Positions 24,276 through 32,869 of a DNA stretch of 57,734 nucleotides are shown piece after piece. This DNA comes from Bacteroidales bacterium. GTDB taxonomy: Bacteria > Bacteroidota > Bacteroidia > Bacteroidales > F082. The notes under the pieces were generated by a model, which did not search any database, was not told the DNA's origin, and saw only the letters and a list, made by a program, of their open reading frames with translations. Each line of letters opens with the position of its first letter. The first letter of the stretch is position 1. The stretch is from positions 1-57,734 of the forward strand of contig JAGCPJ010000051.1 of assembly GCA_017965765.1 (NCBI GenBank). The letters are read 5' to 3'. The translations under genes and the position numbers were made by a program.

Positions 24276-25361
24276 TTATCCCAACTGATTCATCGCGTAG
24301 GCGTAGGCTCCGATGGCGACGGCCGATGAGGTCCCGAGCTTGGTGATGCCTACGCCTACGCGTTTGGCAGCGTCGTACCAGACTTGTTGGTCGCTGAAAG
24401 GCACGGTAATCATCTTTCCGCTTTTTTCAACGAAGCGGGTGCAGTCGGCCGCGTCTTCCAGATTATAGGCTACGGTCTCCATCTTCGGTAGGGCGTTGCC
24501 ATTGTTGTGATAAGGCTCGTTGAGTTTCTTGATGAGCATGGGCATGAACACCGGCCAGGCGCCTGACAGCCCTCCGCCAATCACGGCGATGCCGTCAGCA
24601 CAGCGGAGCCCGTTGCTGAGGACATCGGCAAGTACGGTGGTGAGTTCGTCCCAGGCTTTTAATGCAGCTTCTTGGTGGCCTTCCTGTTCACCTTTGGCGA
24701 TACGATAGATGTCGTAGGGTTGAGGTGCATCGTCGAAAGCGATGCCTGCTTCACGAGCATACACGCGACGCACGCCGCGGATGCTGACACTTTCCTCGGC
24801 AGTGGTGTCGGGATAGAGGCAGTTGCGCGTGCACCAAATCTCGCTGCCTGCGGAGTTGTCGCCGTTGACCAACACCTTGTTGATGACAAGACCTCCGCCG
24901 AAGCCTGTCCCTAGGGTGACACCGAAGAGGTTCTTGTATCGTTTCGGGTTGTCACGCTGCTCAAGTAACTGGTTTACAGCAGGTAGCAAGCCTGCGAGGG
25001 CTTCGCCATACACAAACAGGTCACCGTCGTTGTTGATGAACACAGGCACCTTGAATTCGTTTTCGAGCATCTGTTTCAGAGCGACGCCGCCACGGAAGGT
25101 GGGTAGGTTGGCCAGGTCGCCGATAATACCGTTCGGATAGTCGGCTGGACCAGGGAAGCAGAAACTAATAGCTCTTGCTTGGCTGCCACAGCGTTTTTCA
25201 CATTCATGGAAGCCGTCAATGATTTTTTTCAACACCTCTTCTAGCGTGGGTGCCTCTGAGGGGATGGTGAAAGGCTCGATGATTTCTCTGTATTCTTGTA
25301 CGGCGGAGAATTTAAATCCAGTGCCGCCTGCGTCGAGGACGAAGATGATATTGCTATTCAT
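24276..25361 (-). CDS. ROK-family sugar kinase
   Basis: A 361-residue protein starting with the ATP-binding strand-turn FVLDAGGTGFKFSAV, then FCFPGPADYPNG, FINNDGDLFVYGEA (catalytic Asp in NND) and VTLGTGFGGGLVIN. These are ROK signatures. The usual zinc motif CxCGxxGCxE is not present in standard form; the region reads IWCTRNCLYPDTTAEES. ROK kinases phosphorylate glucose, N-acetylglucosamine, N-acetylmannosamine or similar sugars. Next to a GH89 enzyme, GlcNAc is a reasonable guess. Its start overlaps the end of the exosortase-like gene by 8 bases. Confidence 0.88.
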   Translation of the reverse strand: MNSNIIFVLDAGGTGFKFSAVQEYREIIEPFTIPSEAPTLEEVLKKIIDGFHECEKRCGSQARAISFCFPGPADYPNGIIGDLANLPTFRGGVALKQMLENEFKVPVFINNDGDLFVYGEALAGLLPAVNQLLEQRDNPKRYKNLFGVTLGTGFGGGLVINKVLVNGDNSAGSEIWCTRNCLYPDTTAEESVSIRGVRRVYAREAGIAFDDAPQPYDIYRIAKGEQEGHQEAALKAWDELTTVLADVLSNGLRCADGIAVIGGGLSGAWPVFMPMLIKKLNEPYHNNGNALPKMETVAYNLEDAADCTRFVEKSGKMITVPFSDQQVWYDAAKRVGVGITKLGTSSAVAIGAYAYAMNQLG

Positions 25362-25968
25362 GTTGTTCAGTTGTTTTATCTTGATTTTTCGATTGTTTGT
25401 TCTTGAATTTTTCCACCCAAAGTACCCACATCAGGAAAATGACGAAGTAGAAGAAGAACTTGAAGATATAGTCGTGGGCGATGTGGAAGGTTTGTTGCCC
25501 GGGCCACCAGCGTTGCATCAAGAGGATGCCGCAGATCCGTATCACATTGGTCCATTCAATGACGACCAACCCGGCGGGGATGTACCAAGCCTTGTGTTTC
25601 CAAGGGCCGGGGAAGATGAGCATCAGAAAGAGCCAGTGGCACCATTGTTTCAGACTGGCGCATTCAGGGGCGATGACGACCCTGGAAAAACCGCCTTCGT
25701 TGTTCAACACCGCAATGACACGGTCGCTGGTAATGGTTGTGATGTCGATGCCAAAGAGGTGTTGCATCACCCAGCAGGATTGGTTGAACACCAAGTTCAC
25801 CGACCATAAACTCAACCGGTCGATGGTTCCCTTGATAGGCCAATAGTCCAAGTTCTGCCAACCGATAAACAAGAAGTGGAAACTGAGTATGAGGATGACG
25901 AAAATTCCCACATCGACAGTGCTTCGGTTTTTCGGGTCCCTTAGATATTCTTTCCAGGAGTTTTTCAT
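25354..25968 (-). CDS. Exosortase/archaeosortase-family transpeptidase
   Basis: Starting at the ATG at 25968 (MKNSWKEYL) gives 204 residues; a longer frame from 26013 would add a Tyr/Lys-rich tail with no family sequence. About six hydrophobic segments follow. The three family positions are in order: Cys in VVIAPECASLKQW, Arg in EWTNVIRICGIL and His in FHIAHDYIFKFFF. Exosortases cut a C-terminal tripartite sorting signal in the inner membrane and attach the protein to a surface glycan. No target with such a tail was seen in the window. A near-consensus box TATTATTG lies only five bases before the start. Confidence 0.82.
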   Translation of the reverse strand: MKNSWKEYLRDPKNRSTVDVGIFVILILSFHFLFIGWQNLDYWPIKGTIDRLSLWSVNLVFNQSCWVMQHLFGIDITTITSDRVIAVLNNEGGFSRVVIAPECASLKQWCHWLFLMLIFPGPWKHKAWYIPAGLVVIEWTNVIRICGILLMQRWWPGQQTFHIAHDYIFKFFFYFVIFLMWVLWVEKFKNKQSKNQDKTTEQHE

Positions 25969-25996
25969 GCTGCAATAATAGTAATTTTTTTTGTTG

Positions 25997-26004
25997 TATT
26001 TTTG
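25997..26004 (+). promoter_or_regulatory. -7 box for the MscS gene
   Basis: TATTTTTG followed by C, 20 bases before the ATG at 26025, with TTG-type bases in the T-rich stretch upstream. Confidence 0.6.
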
Positions 26005-26024
26005 CAAGTTCAAAAATAGATGTC

Positions 26025-26942
26025 ATGTTACAGAGTGATACGATTACCGAACAGGTAAGTGAAACCATACAGAACGATTCTACGGTAATGGCCATGGCCA
26101 ATACCATTGAGAAGTTGAAAGAGACACCGGTCAACGAGTGGTTGCCTCAACTGGTCCATCAGTACGTGGTGCCTTTCGCCATTAAGTTGGTGGTTGCCTT
26201 TATTGTACTTATCATTGGTCGTTGGGTGATCAAATTGATCAAGAAATGGATGCAACGTGTGTTGGAGCGCAGGCGCATCGATGCCAGTGTGGGGAGTTTT
26301 CTTTCCAGTCTGATTTCGGTGATCTTGACCTTTGTGCTTATCATATTCATAATCAGTATCTTGGGGGTTAATACCTCCTCATTGGTGGCTTTATTGGCCT
26401 CTGCGGGACTGGCCATCGGTATGGCGTTGAGTGGCACCTTGCAGAACTTTGCTGGTGGTGTCGTCATCATCTTGTTCCGCCCATTCAAGGTGGGTGATTT
26501 CATTGATGCCCAAGGGAAGCAAGGTGTGGTCAAGGAGATCCAGATTTTCAACACGGTGATCACGACGCCCGACAACAAAGTGATTTCCATCCCGAACGGC
26601 ATCCTTTCCACCGGTGTGATGACGATATTCACGAAAGAAGAGACACGACGTGTGGATTGGACCATCTCCATCTCGTATGGTGATGATTTTGAAAAGGCGA
26701 AAAAAGTGTTGCTTCAACTTTGTGACGAGGATCCGAGAATCTTGAAAGACCCGCCAATCGCTGTCCTTTTGTCGAATCTCAACGCAAGTTCCGTGGACCT
26801 GACATTGCGTGCCTGGGTGAAGTCGGCAGACTATTTCCCAGTGCTGTTCAGCATGAATGAAAAGGTATATGAAACCTTCCCCAAAGAAGGGTTGAACTTC
26901 CCGTTCCCGCAAATGGATGTGCATCTGGACAATAAAAATTAA
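26025..26942 (+). CDS. mscS: Small-conductance mechanosensitive channel (MscS family)
   Basis: A 305-residue protein. An amphipathic N-terminus is followed by three membrane segments (FAIKLVVAFIVLIIGRWVI, ISVILTFVLIIFIISILG, and the pore helix SLVALLASAGLAIGMALSGTLQNFAGG). A beta domain follows with RPFKVGDFIDAQGKQGVVKEI and VISIPNGIL, then the mixed C-terminal domain. The pore helix has the glycine/alanine ridge of MscS channels, which open under membrane tension and release solutes during osmotic downshock. It runs alone; the rpmB promoter begins a few bases beyond the stop. Confidence 0.93.
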   Translation: MLQSDTITEQVSETIQNDSTVMAMANTIEKLKETPVNEWLPQLVHQYVVPFAIKLVVAFIVLIIGRWVIKLIKKWMQRVLERRRIDASVGSFLSSLISVILTFVLIIFIISILGVNTSSLVALLASAGLAIGMALSGTLQNFAGGVVIILFRPFKVGDFIDAQGKQGVVKEIQIFNTVITTPDNKVISIPNGILSTGVMTIFTKEETRRVDWTISISYGDDFEKAKKVLLQLCDEDPRILKDPPIAVLLSNLNASSVDLTLRAWVKSADYFPVLFSMNEKVYETFPKEGLNFPFPQMDVHLDNKN

Positions 26943-26973
26943 TTGATTTTGTTGCGTATTCAAAAAAAAGCTG

Positions 26974-26981
26974 TACTTTTG
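26974..26981 (+). promoter_or_regulatory. -7 box for rpmB
   Basis: TACTTTTG followed by C, with TTTGTTG about 20 bases upstream as the -33 element. Distance to the ATG at 27029 is 47 bases, leaving a leader of about 40 bases. Confidence 0.65.
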
Positions 26982-27028
26982 CAGTCCGTTTTGAAGAAGA
27001 CAATTGTAATTATTAAAGGAATAGAGTC

Positions 27029-27271
27029 ATGTCAAAAGTTTGTCAAATTACAGGAAAAAAGACCGTCACTGGTAATAATGTCTCTCACTCAAACAAGAGA
27101 ACCAAGAGAACCTTTGAGCCGAATCTGAAGATCAAGAAGTTCTACGTTCCGGAGTGGGATGAATGGGTAGTTCTGAAGGTTTCCGCTGCTGGTCTTCGCA
27201 CCATCAATAAGAAAGGTGTTTACGCAGCTATCATGGATGCTGCCGAGAAGGGCAACTTAAACCGTTGGTAA
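27029..27271 (+). CDS. rpmB: 50S ribosomal protein L28
   Basis: An 80-residue protein of L28 length and sequence: [21 protein letters not shown] with the family's opening KxCxxTGKxxxxGNxxSHS, then Lys/Arg-rich [19 protein letters not shown] and [13 protein letters not shown]-like ending. It binds the large ribosomal subunit. In Bacteroidota this gene is normally followed directly by rpmG (L33) and a small DUF4295 gene. Here a terminator and a TonB-dependent receptor follow instead. Confidence 0.95.
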   Translation: MSKVCQITGKKTVTGNNVSHSNKRTKRTFEPNLKIKKFYVPEWDEWVVLKVSAAGLRTINKKGVYAAIMDAAEKGNLNRW

Positions 27272-27295
27272 TTCCCTTTCAATAAGGATAAAAAA

Positions 27296-27326
27296 TAGCT
27301 GCCGTGCTTGCACGGCGGCTTTTTTT
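27296..27326 (+). terminator. Terminator after rpmB
   Basis: Stem AGCTGCCGTG pairing with CACGGCGGCT (one G-T pair) around the loop CTTG, followed by seven T residues. It ends the rpmB transcript 25 bases past the stop. Confidence 0.85.
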
Positions 27327-27366
27327 GTTTGATATACTAAATCCTCGGAAATCAAGTTATCCCAAT

Positions 27367-29811
27367 ATGCGTATTCGTCTCTGTATCTTGTTTGTGATCT
27401 TGTCCCTGTCGGCAGTTGCCCAGCAACTTCCTACGGCGACGGTGTATGGCAAGGTGACTGACGAACAGAACCATCCCATCGAGATGGCCAATGTGATTGT
27501 CACCGACTTGCTGGTGGGACAGACTACCAACGCAAGAGGCGCATACGAGTTGACCCTGATTTCTGATACGACCCTGGTAATCAACTTCTCCTTCATCGGT
27601 TACGAACCGAAACAGGTCACGGTGCGCCTTAAAAGTGGAGAGCGTAGAAAGCTGGACGTCATCCTCAAGTCAACAATGACCAACTTGCCCGATGCGGTGA
27701 TCTCCGATAGGGCTATCGAGGTGCATAGCTTGACGAAACTGGATCCCAAGCAGGCCACCTTGCTGCCTACGATGGGTGGGGGTGTGGAGAATCTGATCAA
27801 GACCCTGCCTGGAGTGATCTCCAACAATGAACTGAGTTCCCAATACACTGTCAGAGGCGGCAATTTCGATGAAAACCTGATCTATGTCAACGGCATCGAG
27901 ATCTACCGTCCGTTCCTGGTGGGTTCCGGTCAGCAGGAAGGCCTGTCGTTTGTGAACTCGCGTTTGGTGAATAACATTTCCTTCTCCGCCGGTGGTTTTG
28001 CCGCAGAGTACGGCGACAAGATGTCGTCGGTGCTCGACGTGACTTACAAGATGCCCCGTGAGACGGCCGGATCGCTCACCATGAGTCTGCTTGGAGTGGA
28101 AGCACATGCCGAGGGACTGGTGGGGAATGGGAAGTTCAGCTATCTGGTCGGAGGACGTTACAAGAACACCTCGCTGGCTTTGAACATGATGGATACCAAA
28201 GGCTCGTACCGCCCCAATTTCTCCGATGTCCAAACACTCCTAAACTACAAGTTCAACGATAAATGGAATCTTTCCTTCCTGGGTTATTTTTCCAGGAACC
28301 AGTATGCCTTGATGCCGCAATCCTCGTCCGCCGAGACGGGTTATGTGAACATGGTGGTTCGCTTGAATGTCTTCTTCGAAGGACAGGAGGTGGATAACTA
28401 CACTACGGGTTTGGGTGCCGTCACGTTGGATTACAAGCCACACAAGGACCTCGACCTGAAGTTCATCGCATCGGCCTATTCCGCATACGAGACTGAGACC
28501 TACGACATCCTGGGCGAATATCTGCTCGGTCAGGTGGAGACCTCGTTGGGCTCTGAACAGCAGGGCAATGTGGTGAGCAACCTGGGCGCCGGCGCCTACC
28601 TCAATCATGCCCGTAACGCTTTCTATGCCCAAGTCTATAATTTTGACCATAAGGGTATGAAAGTCAACGACCAAAATGTCTTCAAGTGGGGTGTCAGATA
28701 CCAACGCCAGAACATTGACGACGTGGTCAATGAATGGAATATGGTGGATTCTTCGGGTTATAACCTCCCGCATGTGCCGGATATCCCGGGAACGATGCCG
28801 TCAACGTTGCCTGAGATTGTGCTTAACGACTTCCATCGTTCACATAACCTTTTGGGACTCAATAATGTAGATGGCTTTGTGCAGCAATCGCTGACCTTCC
28901 CCGTTCGTGATAAGGGTGAACTTGTGCTGACGGGCGGCCTCCGTGCCAATTACTGGGATTACAATAAGAAGTTCTATGTCAGTCCTCGTGTGGGCGTTGC
29001 TTATCGTCCTGATATCGATGGCCGCGACCTAGTGTTTCGCCTGTCGGGCGGAGTCTATAATCAGACACCTTTCTACCGGGAACTCCGCAATCTCGATGGG
29101 ACGTTGTACCCCAACGCTGAGGTACAGAAGTCGTATCAGGTCATAGCGGGTAGCGACTATAAGTTCCGTGCCTACGGCAGGCCTTTCATCTTGACTTCTG
29201 AGGTGTATTACAAATACTTCAGCCACATCGTTCCCTACGATGTCGATAATGTCAGAATCCGCTATTACGCTGACCAACATGCCAGAGGTTACGCCGAGGG
29301 ACTGGATCTAAAAATCAATGGCGAGTTTGTGAAAGGTATCGACAGTTGGGCGAGTTTGTCGTTTATGAGGAGCCGCGAAGTCATCGAAGGGGATCCTGCC
29401 GGCTGGCATAACAGGCCTTCCAACCAAAGGGTCAGCTTCTCGATGTTTTTCCAAGATTTCATCCCGAACTTTCCTACTTGGAAAGTCAACATGACCTTGA
29501 CTTTCGGTACGGGTATGCCCGTCAACGATATCACCTCGGAATACTATCATACCACGTTCAACTACCCGCCTTACCGTCGCGTGGACATTGGTTTCGTGAA
29601 GCAGTTGATCCATGAGGGAAGCAGCTTTGGCCGAAAGAATCCCTTGAATTATGTGAAGAACATGTATGTGAGTATGGAAGTGTTCAACTTGCTGGACATC
29701 TCCAACACGGTATCTTTTACTTGGGTAAGGGATGTGTATAATAACGCATGGGGAGTCAATAGTTACTTGACTCCCCGATACGTCAACCTGAAATTGGTTA
29801 CGGAGTTCTAA
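27367..29811 (+). CDS. TonB-dependent receptor with carboxypeptidase-regulatory-like domain
   Basis: The start at 27367 opens with a signal peptide (MRIRLCILFVILSLSAVAQQ); an upstream in-frame ATG at 27304 lies inside the terminator. The 814-residue protein has a CarboxypepD_reg-like domain (ATVYGKVTDEQNHPIEMANVIV, SFIGYEPKQVTV). A plug domain follows (LIKTLPGVISNNELSSQYTVRGGNFDENLIYVNG), then a 22-strand type barrel with the usual aromatic ending (YLTPRYVNLKLVTEF). It imports a ligand across the outer membrane using TonB energy. No SusD-like gene is next to it, so a glycan receptor of the SusCD type is unlikely; the ligand is unknown. Its stop abuts the convergent aminopeptidase stop. Confidence 0.92.
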   Translation: MRIRLCILFVILSLSAVAQQLPTATVYGKVTDEQNHPIEMANVIVTDLLVGQTTNARGAYELTLISDTTLVINFSFIGYEPKQVTVRLKSGERRKLDVILKSTMTNLPDAVISDRAIEVHSLTKLDPKQATLLPTMGGGVENLIKTLPGVISNNELSSQYTVRGGNFDENLIYVNGIEIYRPFLVGSGQQEGLSFVNSRLVNNISFSAGGFAAEYGDKMSSVLDVTYKMPRETAGSLTMSLLGVEAHAEGLVGNGKFSYLVGGRYKNTSLALNMMDTKGSYRPNFSDVQTLLNYKFNDKWNLSFLGYFSRNQYALMPQSSSAETGYVNMVVRLNVFFEGQEVDNYTTGLGAVTLDYKPHKDLDLKFIASAYSAYETETYDILGEYLLGQVETSLGSEQQGNVVSNLGAGAYLNHARNAFYAQVYNFDHKGMKVNDQNVFKWGVRYQRQNIDDVVNEWNMVDSSGYNLPHVPDIPGTMPSTLPEIVLNDFHRSHNLLGLNNVDGFVQQSLTFPVRDKGELVLTGGLRANYWDYNKKFYVSPRVGVAYRPDIDGRDLVFRLSGGVYNQTPFYRELRNLDGTLYPNAEVQKSYQVIAGSDYKFRAYGRPFILTSEVYYKYFSHIVPYDVDNVRIRYYADQHARGYAEGLDLKINGEFVKGIDSWASLSFMRSREVIEGDPAGWHNRPSNQRVSFSMFFQDFIPNFPTWKVNMTLTFGTGMPVNDITSEYYHTTFNYPPYRRVDIGFVKQLIHEGSSFGRKNPLNYVKNMYVSMEVFNLLDISNTVSFTWVRDVYNNAWGVNSYLTPRYVNLKLVTEF

Positions 29812-31209
29812 TTACGCCAGTCCTTGGGCGCACATGGCTTCGACGTCTGCGACGGTCTTCGGAATCGGCCGTCCCAGGATGCGGCAGCCGTTTTCAGTGA
29901 TGAGCAGGTCATCCTCAATACGGATGCCTCCGAAGTCCTTATAAGTTTCTAGCAAATCATAGTTAATGAAATCTTTGTGCTTGCCTTCGGCTTTCCAGAG
30001 GTCGATGAGCGTGGGGATGAAATAGATACCCGGCTCGTCGGTGACCACGAAACCTGGTTTGAGGGTCTTGCCGCAACGCAGGCAGCTGAAGCCCTGTTTG
30101 GTGGAACGAGGTGTGATGTCGTCATAGCCCACGTATGTCTCGCCGAGGCCTTCCATGTCGTGGACGTCCATGCCTAGCATGTGGCCCAGTCCGTGAGGCA
30201 TGAAGAGCCAATGGGCACCGGCATGAAGGGCTTCTTCCACATCGCCTTTCATCAAGCCAACATTCTTGAGACCTTCAATCAACGTGCGGCAAGCCAAGAT
30301 ATGCATGTCCATATAGGGGATGTAAGGTTTGGTGTTGGCGGCTACTTTTTGGTTGGCGGCGAGAACGATTTCGTAAATCTCACGTTGGCGTTGGTTGAAG
30401 ACACCGCCCACGGGGGTAGTGCGGGTGAAGTCAGAAGCATAGTAGTTCTCCGTCTCCGCTCCGGCATCGCATACCATCATTCGGCCTTCTTTAAGCACGT
30501 TGTGGTGGCTGTGGTTGTGCAAGGTCTGTCCGTCCACGCTAAGGATGACGGGGAAAGACACGGGTCCGCCTCCTGAGAGCGAGATGCCTTCGACACGACC
30601 CGCAATTTCTTGTTCGATTACGCCTGGTTTACACATCTTCATGGCAGTGGTGTGCATCAGGTAGGCTGTGTTGGCGGCACGTTCCATCTCGGCAATCTCG
30701 ATGTCGCTCTTGATTTCGCGCATGGCGATGACGGCTTTGATAAGATCGAGGCTGACGAACTCGGAGACCTTGTTTACATTGCAGTTAAGCCAGTTGGAAA
30801 CCTGGATCTGCGTGTCGCCACGGTACGTTGGCAGGATATGGATCTTACGGCCCTTGGCCATGGCTTGTTGGATATACTCGCCAAAACGGTTGAAGTCGCG
30901 GCAGTCAGTGATGCCGATACGGTCGCCTTGTTCCTTGAGAGAGGGGAGGGGTCCGCACCAAATCACATCGTCGATGGTGACATCCACGCCAAAGAGGATC
31001 TCTTCGCCAGTCTCAAAGTCGATGACGCCCACCATGTCTGGATGGTTCAGCCCGAAATAGTAGGAGAAGTTGCTGTCCTGGCGATAGATGTAGGTGTTGT
31101 CAGGATAGTTGAAAGGCGCCTCGTTATTGGCGGGGAAGAAGGCGATGCCTTTGTCGAGCATCTTTTTCAATGCGGCTCTACGGCCAGCATAAACGTCTTT
31201 ATTAAACAT
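29812..31209 (-). CDS. pepP: M24B Xaa-Pro aminopeptidase, first copy
   Basis: A 465-residue protein with a creatinase-type N-terminal domain (FFPANNEAPFNYPDNTYIYRQDSNFSYYFG) and a pita-bread metallopeptidase domain. The metal ligands are in place: MVCDAGAETENYYASDFTRT, MPHGLGHMLGMDVHD, DEPGIYF, and IRIEDDLLIT. It removes the first residue of peptides with proline in second position, in the cytoplasm. A second, more standard copy lies at 32825-34117. This copy has a longer C-terminal domain with an inserted segment (TKQGFSCLRCGKTLKPGF) carrying two cysteines. Confidence 0.92.
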   Translation of the reverse strand: MFNKDVYAGRRAALKKMLDKGIAFFPANNEAPFNYPDNTYIYRQDSNFSYYFGLNHPDMVGVIDFETGEEILFGVDVTIDDVIWCGPLPSLKEQGDRIGITDCRDFNRFGEYIQQAMAKGRKIHILPTYRGDTQIQVSNWLNCNVNKVSEFVSLDLIKAVIAMREIKSDIEIAEMERAANTAYLMHTTAMKMCKPGVIEQEIAGRVEGISLSGGGPVSFPVILSVDGQTLHNHSHHNVLKEGRMMVCDAGAETENYYASDFTRTTPVGGVFNQRQREIYEIVLAANQKVAANTKPYIPYMDMHILACRTLIEGLKNVGLMKGDVEEALHAGAHWLFMPHGLGHMLGMDVHDMEGLGETYVGYDDITPRSTKQGFSCLRCGKTLKPGFVVTDEPGIYFIPTLIDLWKAEGKHKDFINYDLLETYKDFGGIRIEDDLLITENGCRILGRPIPKTVADVEAMCAQGLA

Positions 31210-31247
31210 GTTGATTGTGTATTTGTTGATTCGTTGAATTGTTGAAG

Positions 31248-31255
31248 CAAAGATA
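31248..31255 (-). promoter_or_regulatory. -7 box for the first pepP gene
   Basis: Minus strand TATCTTTG followed by C, 38 bases before the ATG at 31209. Confidence 0.6.
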
Positions 31256-31287
31256 ATAATTCATTTTTAAGGATGCACATAAAATTG

Positions 31288-31295
31288 TATTTTTG
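31288..31295 (+). promoter_or_regulatory. -7 box for the methyltransferase gene
   Basis: TATTTTTG followed by C, only eight bases before the ATG at 31304. The transcript would be almost leaderless. Confidence 0.6.
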
Positions 31296-31303
31296 CGCTT
31301 GAT

Positions 31304-32869
31304 ATGAAAAAGCGGCAGGTCCATCCAAAACATCTTACCCAACAGGAGACGGCAGACCTATTTCAGGTGAGTCCCGTCACCGTGTTCAATTGGGTGAAGG
31401 AAGGGTTTCTTGAAATGGATGAAGATCATCGGATTACTGCGGAGAGTATCCGCCAGTTTCAGATGAAACATGCCGGCAAGACCAAACTGCAGTATAGGGC
31501 TAACAAGTTGCAGAAAGACGGGCACGACAGTGCCGAAGTGGAAGCGGTAGTCAAGAAGGCGCTGAACGAGGAAACCTTTGACATGGCCATTGGCGACCGC
31601 TACCAGAACCTGCTTTCTGAGTCTTATAAGAACAAAGAAGGGATTTTCTATACACCCATGGCCATCGTGGATGACATGATGAAGGACCTCCCAATGGATG
31701 GCGCTACACGGTTTCTGGATCCCTGTTGCGGTACGGGTAATTTTTTAGTGAAGGCCGTACAGAAGGGTGTTTCCCCAGAGCATCTCTATGGTTTCGATAC
31801 GGATCCCATCGCAGTACAGATTGCCCAGCGACGGATCAAGGAACTTACGGGTTCAGAGGCACCGCATGTGGTGTGCGCAGACTTCCTTCAGGCCTGTTCC
31901 AGTCTCAAGGAACAGTTCGACATGGTGTTCACCAATCCACCGTGGGGAAAGAAAATCCCCAAAGCGCAGCGCTTGGATTTTGCCCAACGTTATCAAGCAG
32001 GGGCCAGTTCTGACACCTGTTCCCTATTCCTGTTGGCGGCCCTTTCCGTATTGAAACCCGAGGGTGTTGCCGGGCTGCTGATGCCGGAGTCGTTTTTCAA
32101 GATTGCCGTCTTTGAAGATGCGCGCAAAGCAGTGCTGAAGAAGACCATCCTTCAGGTCAAGGACTATGGCAAGCCTTTTAAGAACATGTATTCGGCGGTT
32201 TCCATATTGCTCAGGCAGTCCGAGGCAGGAGAGGGTCATTTGACTTCTTGTTATTATCAACAGCAGTATTACGATCGTGCTCAGGGACAGTTTTTGAGGA
32301 TGCCTCGTTGTAACATCAATTATTGGACACGGCCAGAGGAGATGCTGCGGGTGGAGGAGCTGATGCAACGGCCTTATCTCACCTTGAAAGGTCATGCCAC
32401 CTGGGGATTGGGAATCGTGACGGGTAATAACGCCAAGCGTTGCAAGCGTACGCGTCGTCCCGGCTTAAAACCCGTTTATCGGGGTAAGGACTTGCTTCCA
32501 GGGCGACTTCGTGCGGCTCAGTATTTCATCAATCCAGAAGACTTTCCGCGTTATCAGCAGTTGGCTCCCTTGGCGATGTACCAAGCTCCCGAGAAGTTGA
32601 TTTACCGCTTCATATCCAATGACTTGGTGTTCTTTTGCGACACGCATCAACGTTATATCTTGAACAGTGCCAATATGTTGGTGTTGGATGAGGACTTCCC
32701 GCTGGCAGCCAAACAGTTGGCAGAAATCATGAACAGCCAGCTGACGAACTGGCTGTTCAAACAATTGTTTCACACCCATAAGGTGCTACGCGGTGATTTG
32801 GAGCTGTTGCCTATCTTTACGGATTCAGCGCTGCATCGCGGCTTCAATCTCCTCGATCTCCATCGGTAA
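31304..32869 (+). CDS. Solitary N6-adenine DNA methyltransferase with N-terminal helix-turn-helix
   Basis: A 521-residue protein in three parts. Residues 8-55 form a MerR/excisionase-type helix-turn-helix (HLTQQETADLFQVSPVTVFNWVKEGFL). The middle is an N6-adenine methylase with motif I FLDPCCGTGNFL, the acidic FDTDPIA, and motif IV FTNPPWGKK. The C-terminal 140 residues look like a TaqI-type specificity domain (PVYRGKDLLPG, FISNDLVFFCD, LAEIMNSQLTNWLFKQLFHTHKVLRGDLELLPIF). The enzyme would methylate adenine in a specific site. No nuclease gene is beside it. Its 3' end overlaps the convergent pepP gene by 45 bases. Confidence 0.9.
   Translation: MKKRQVHPKHLTQQETADLFQVSPVTVFNWVKEGFLEMDEDHRITAESIRQFQMKHAGKTKLQYRANKLQKDGHDSAEVEAVVKKALNEETFDMAIGDRYQNLLSESYKNKEGIFYTPMAIVDDMMKDLPMDGATRFLDPCCGTGNFLVKAVQKGVSPEHLYGFDTDPIAVQIAQRRIKELTGSEAPHVVCADFLQACSSLKEQFDMVFTNPPWGKKIPKAQRLDFAQRYQAGASSDTCSLFLLAALSVLKPEGVAGLLMPESFFKIAVFEDARKAVLKKTILQVKDYGKPFKNMYSAVSILLRQSEAGEGHLTSCYYQQQYYDRAQGQFLRMPRCNINYWTRPEEMLRVEELMQRPYLTLKGHATWGLGIVTGNNAKRCKRTRRPGLKPVYRGKDLLPGRLRAAQYFINPEDFPRYQQLAPLAMYQAPEKLIYRFISNDLVFFCDTHQRYILNSANMLVLDEDFPLAAKQLAEIMNSQLTNWLFKQLFHTHKVLRGDLELLPIFTDSALHRGFNLLDLHR

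Noticed and set aside
27367-29811. SusC-type glycan importer
   Set aside because: No SusD-like gene is next to it and the neighbours are unrelated; kept as a general TonB-dependent receptor.
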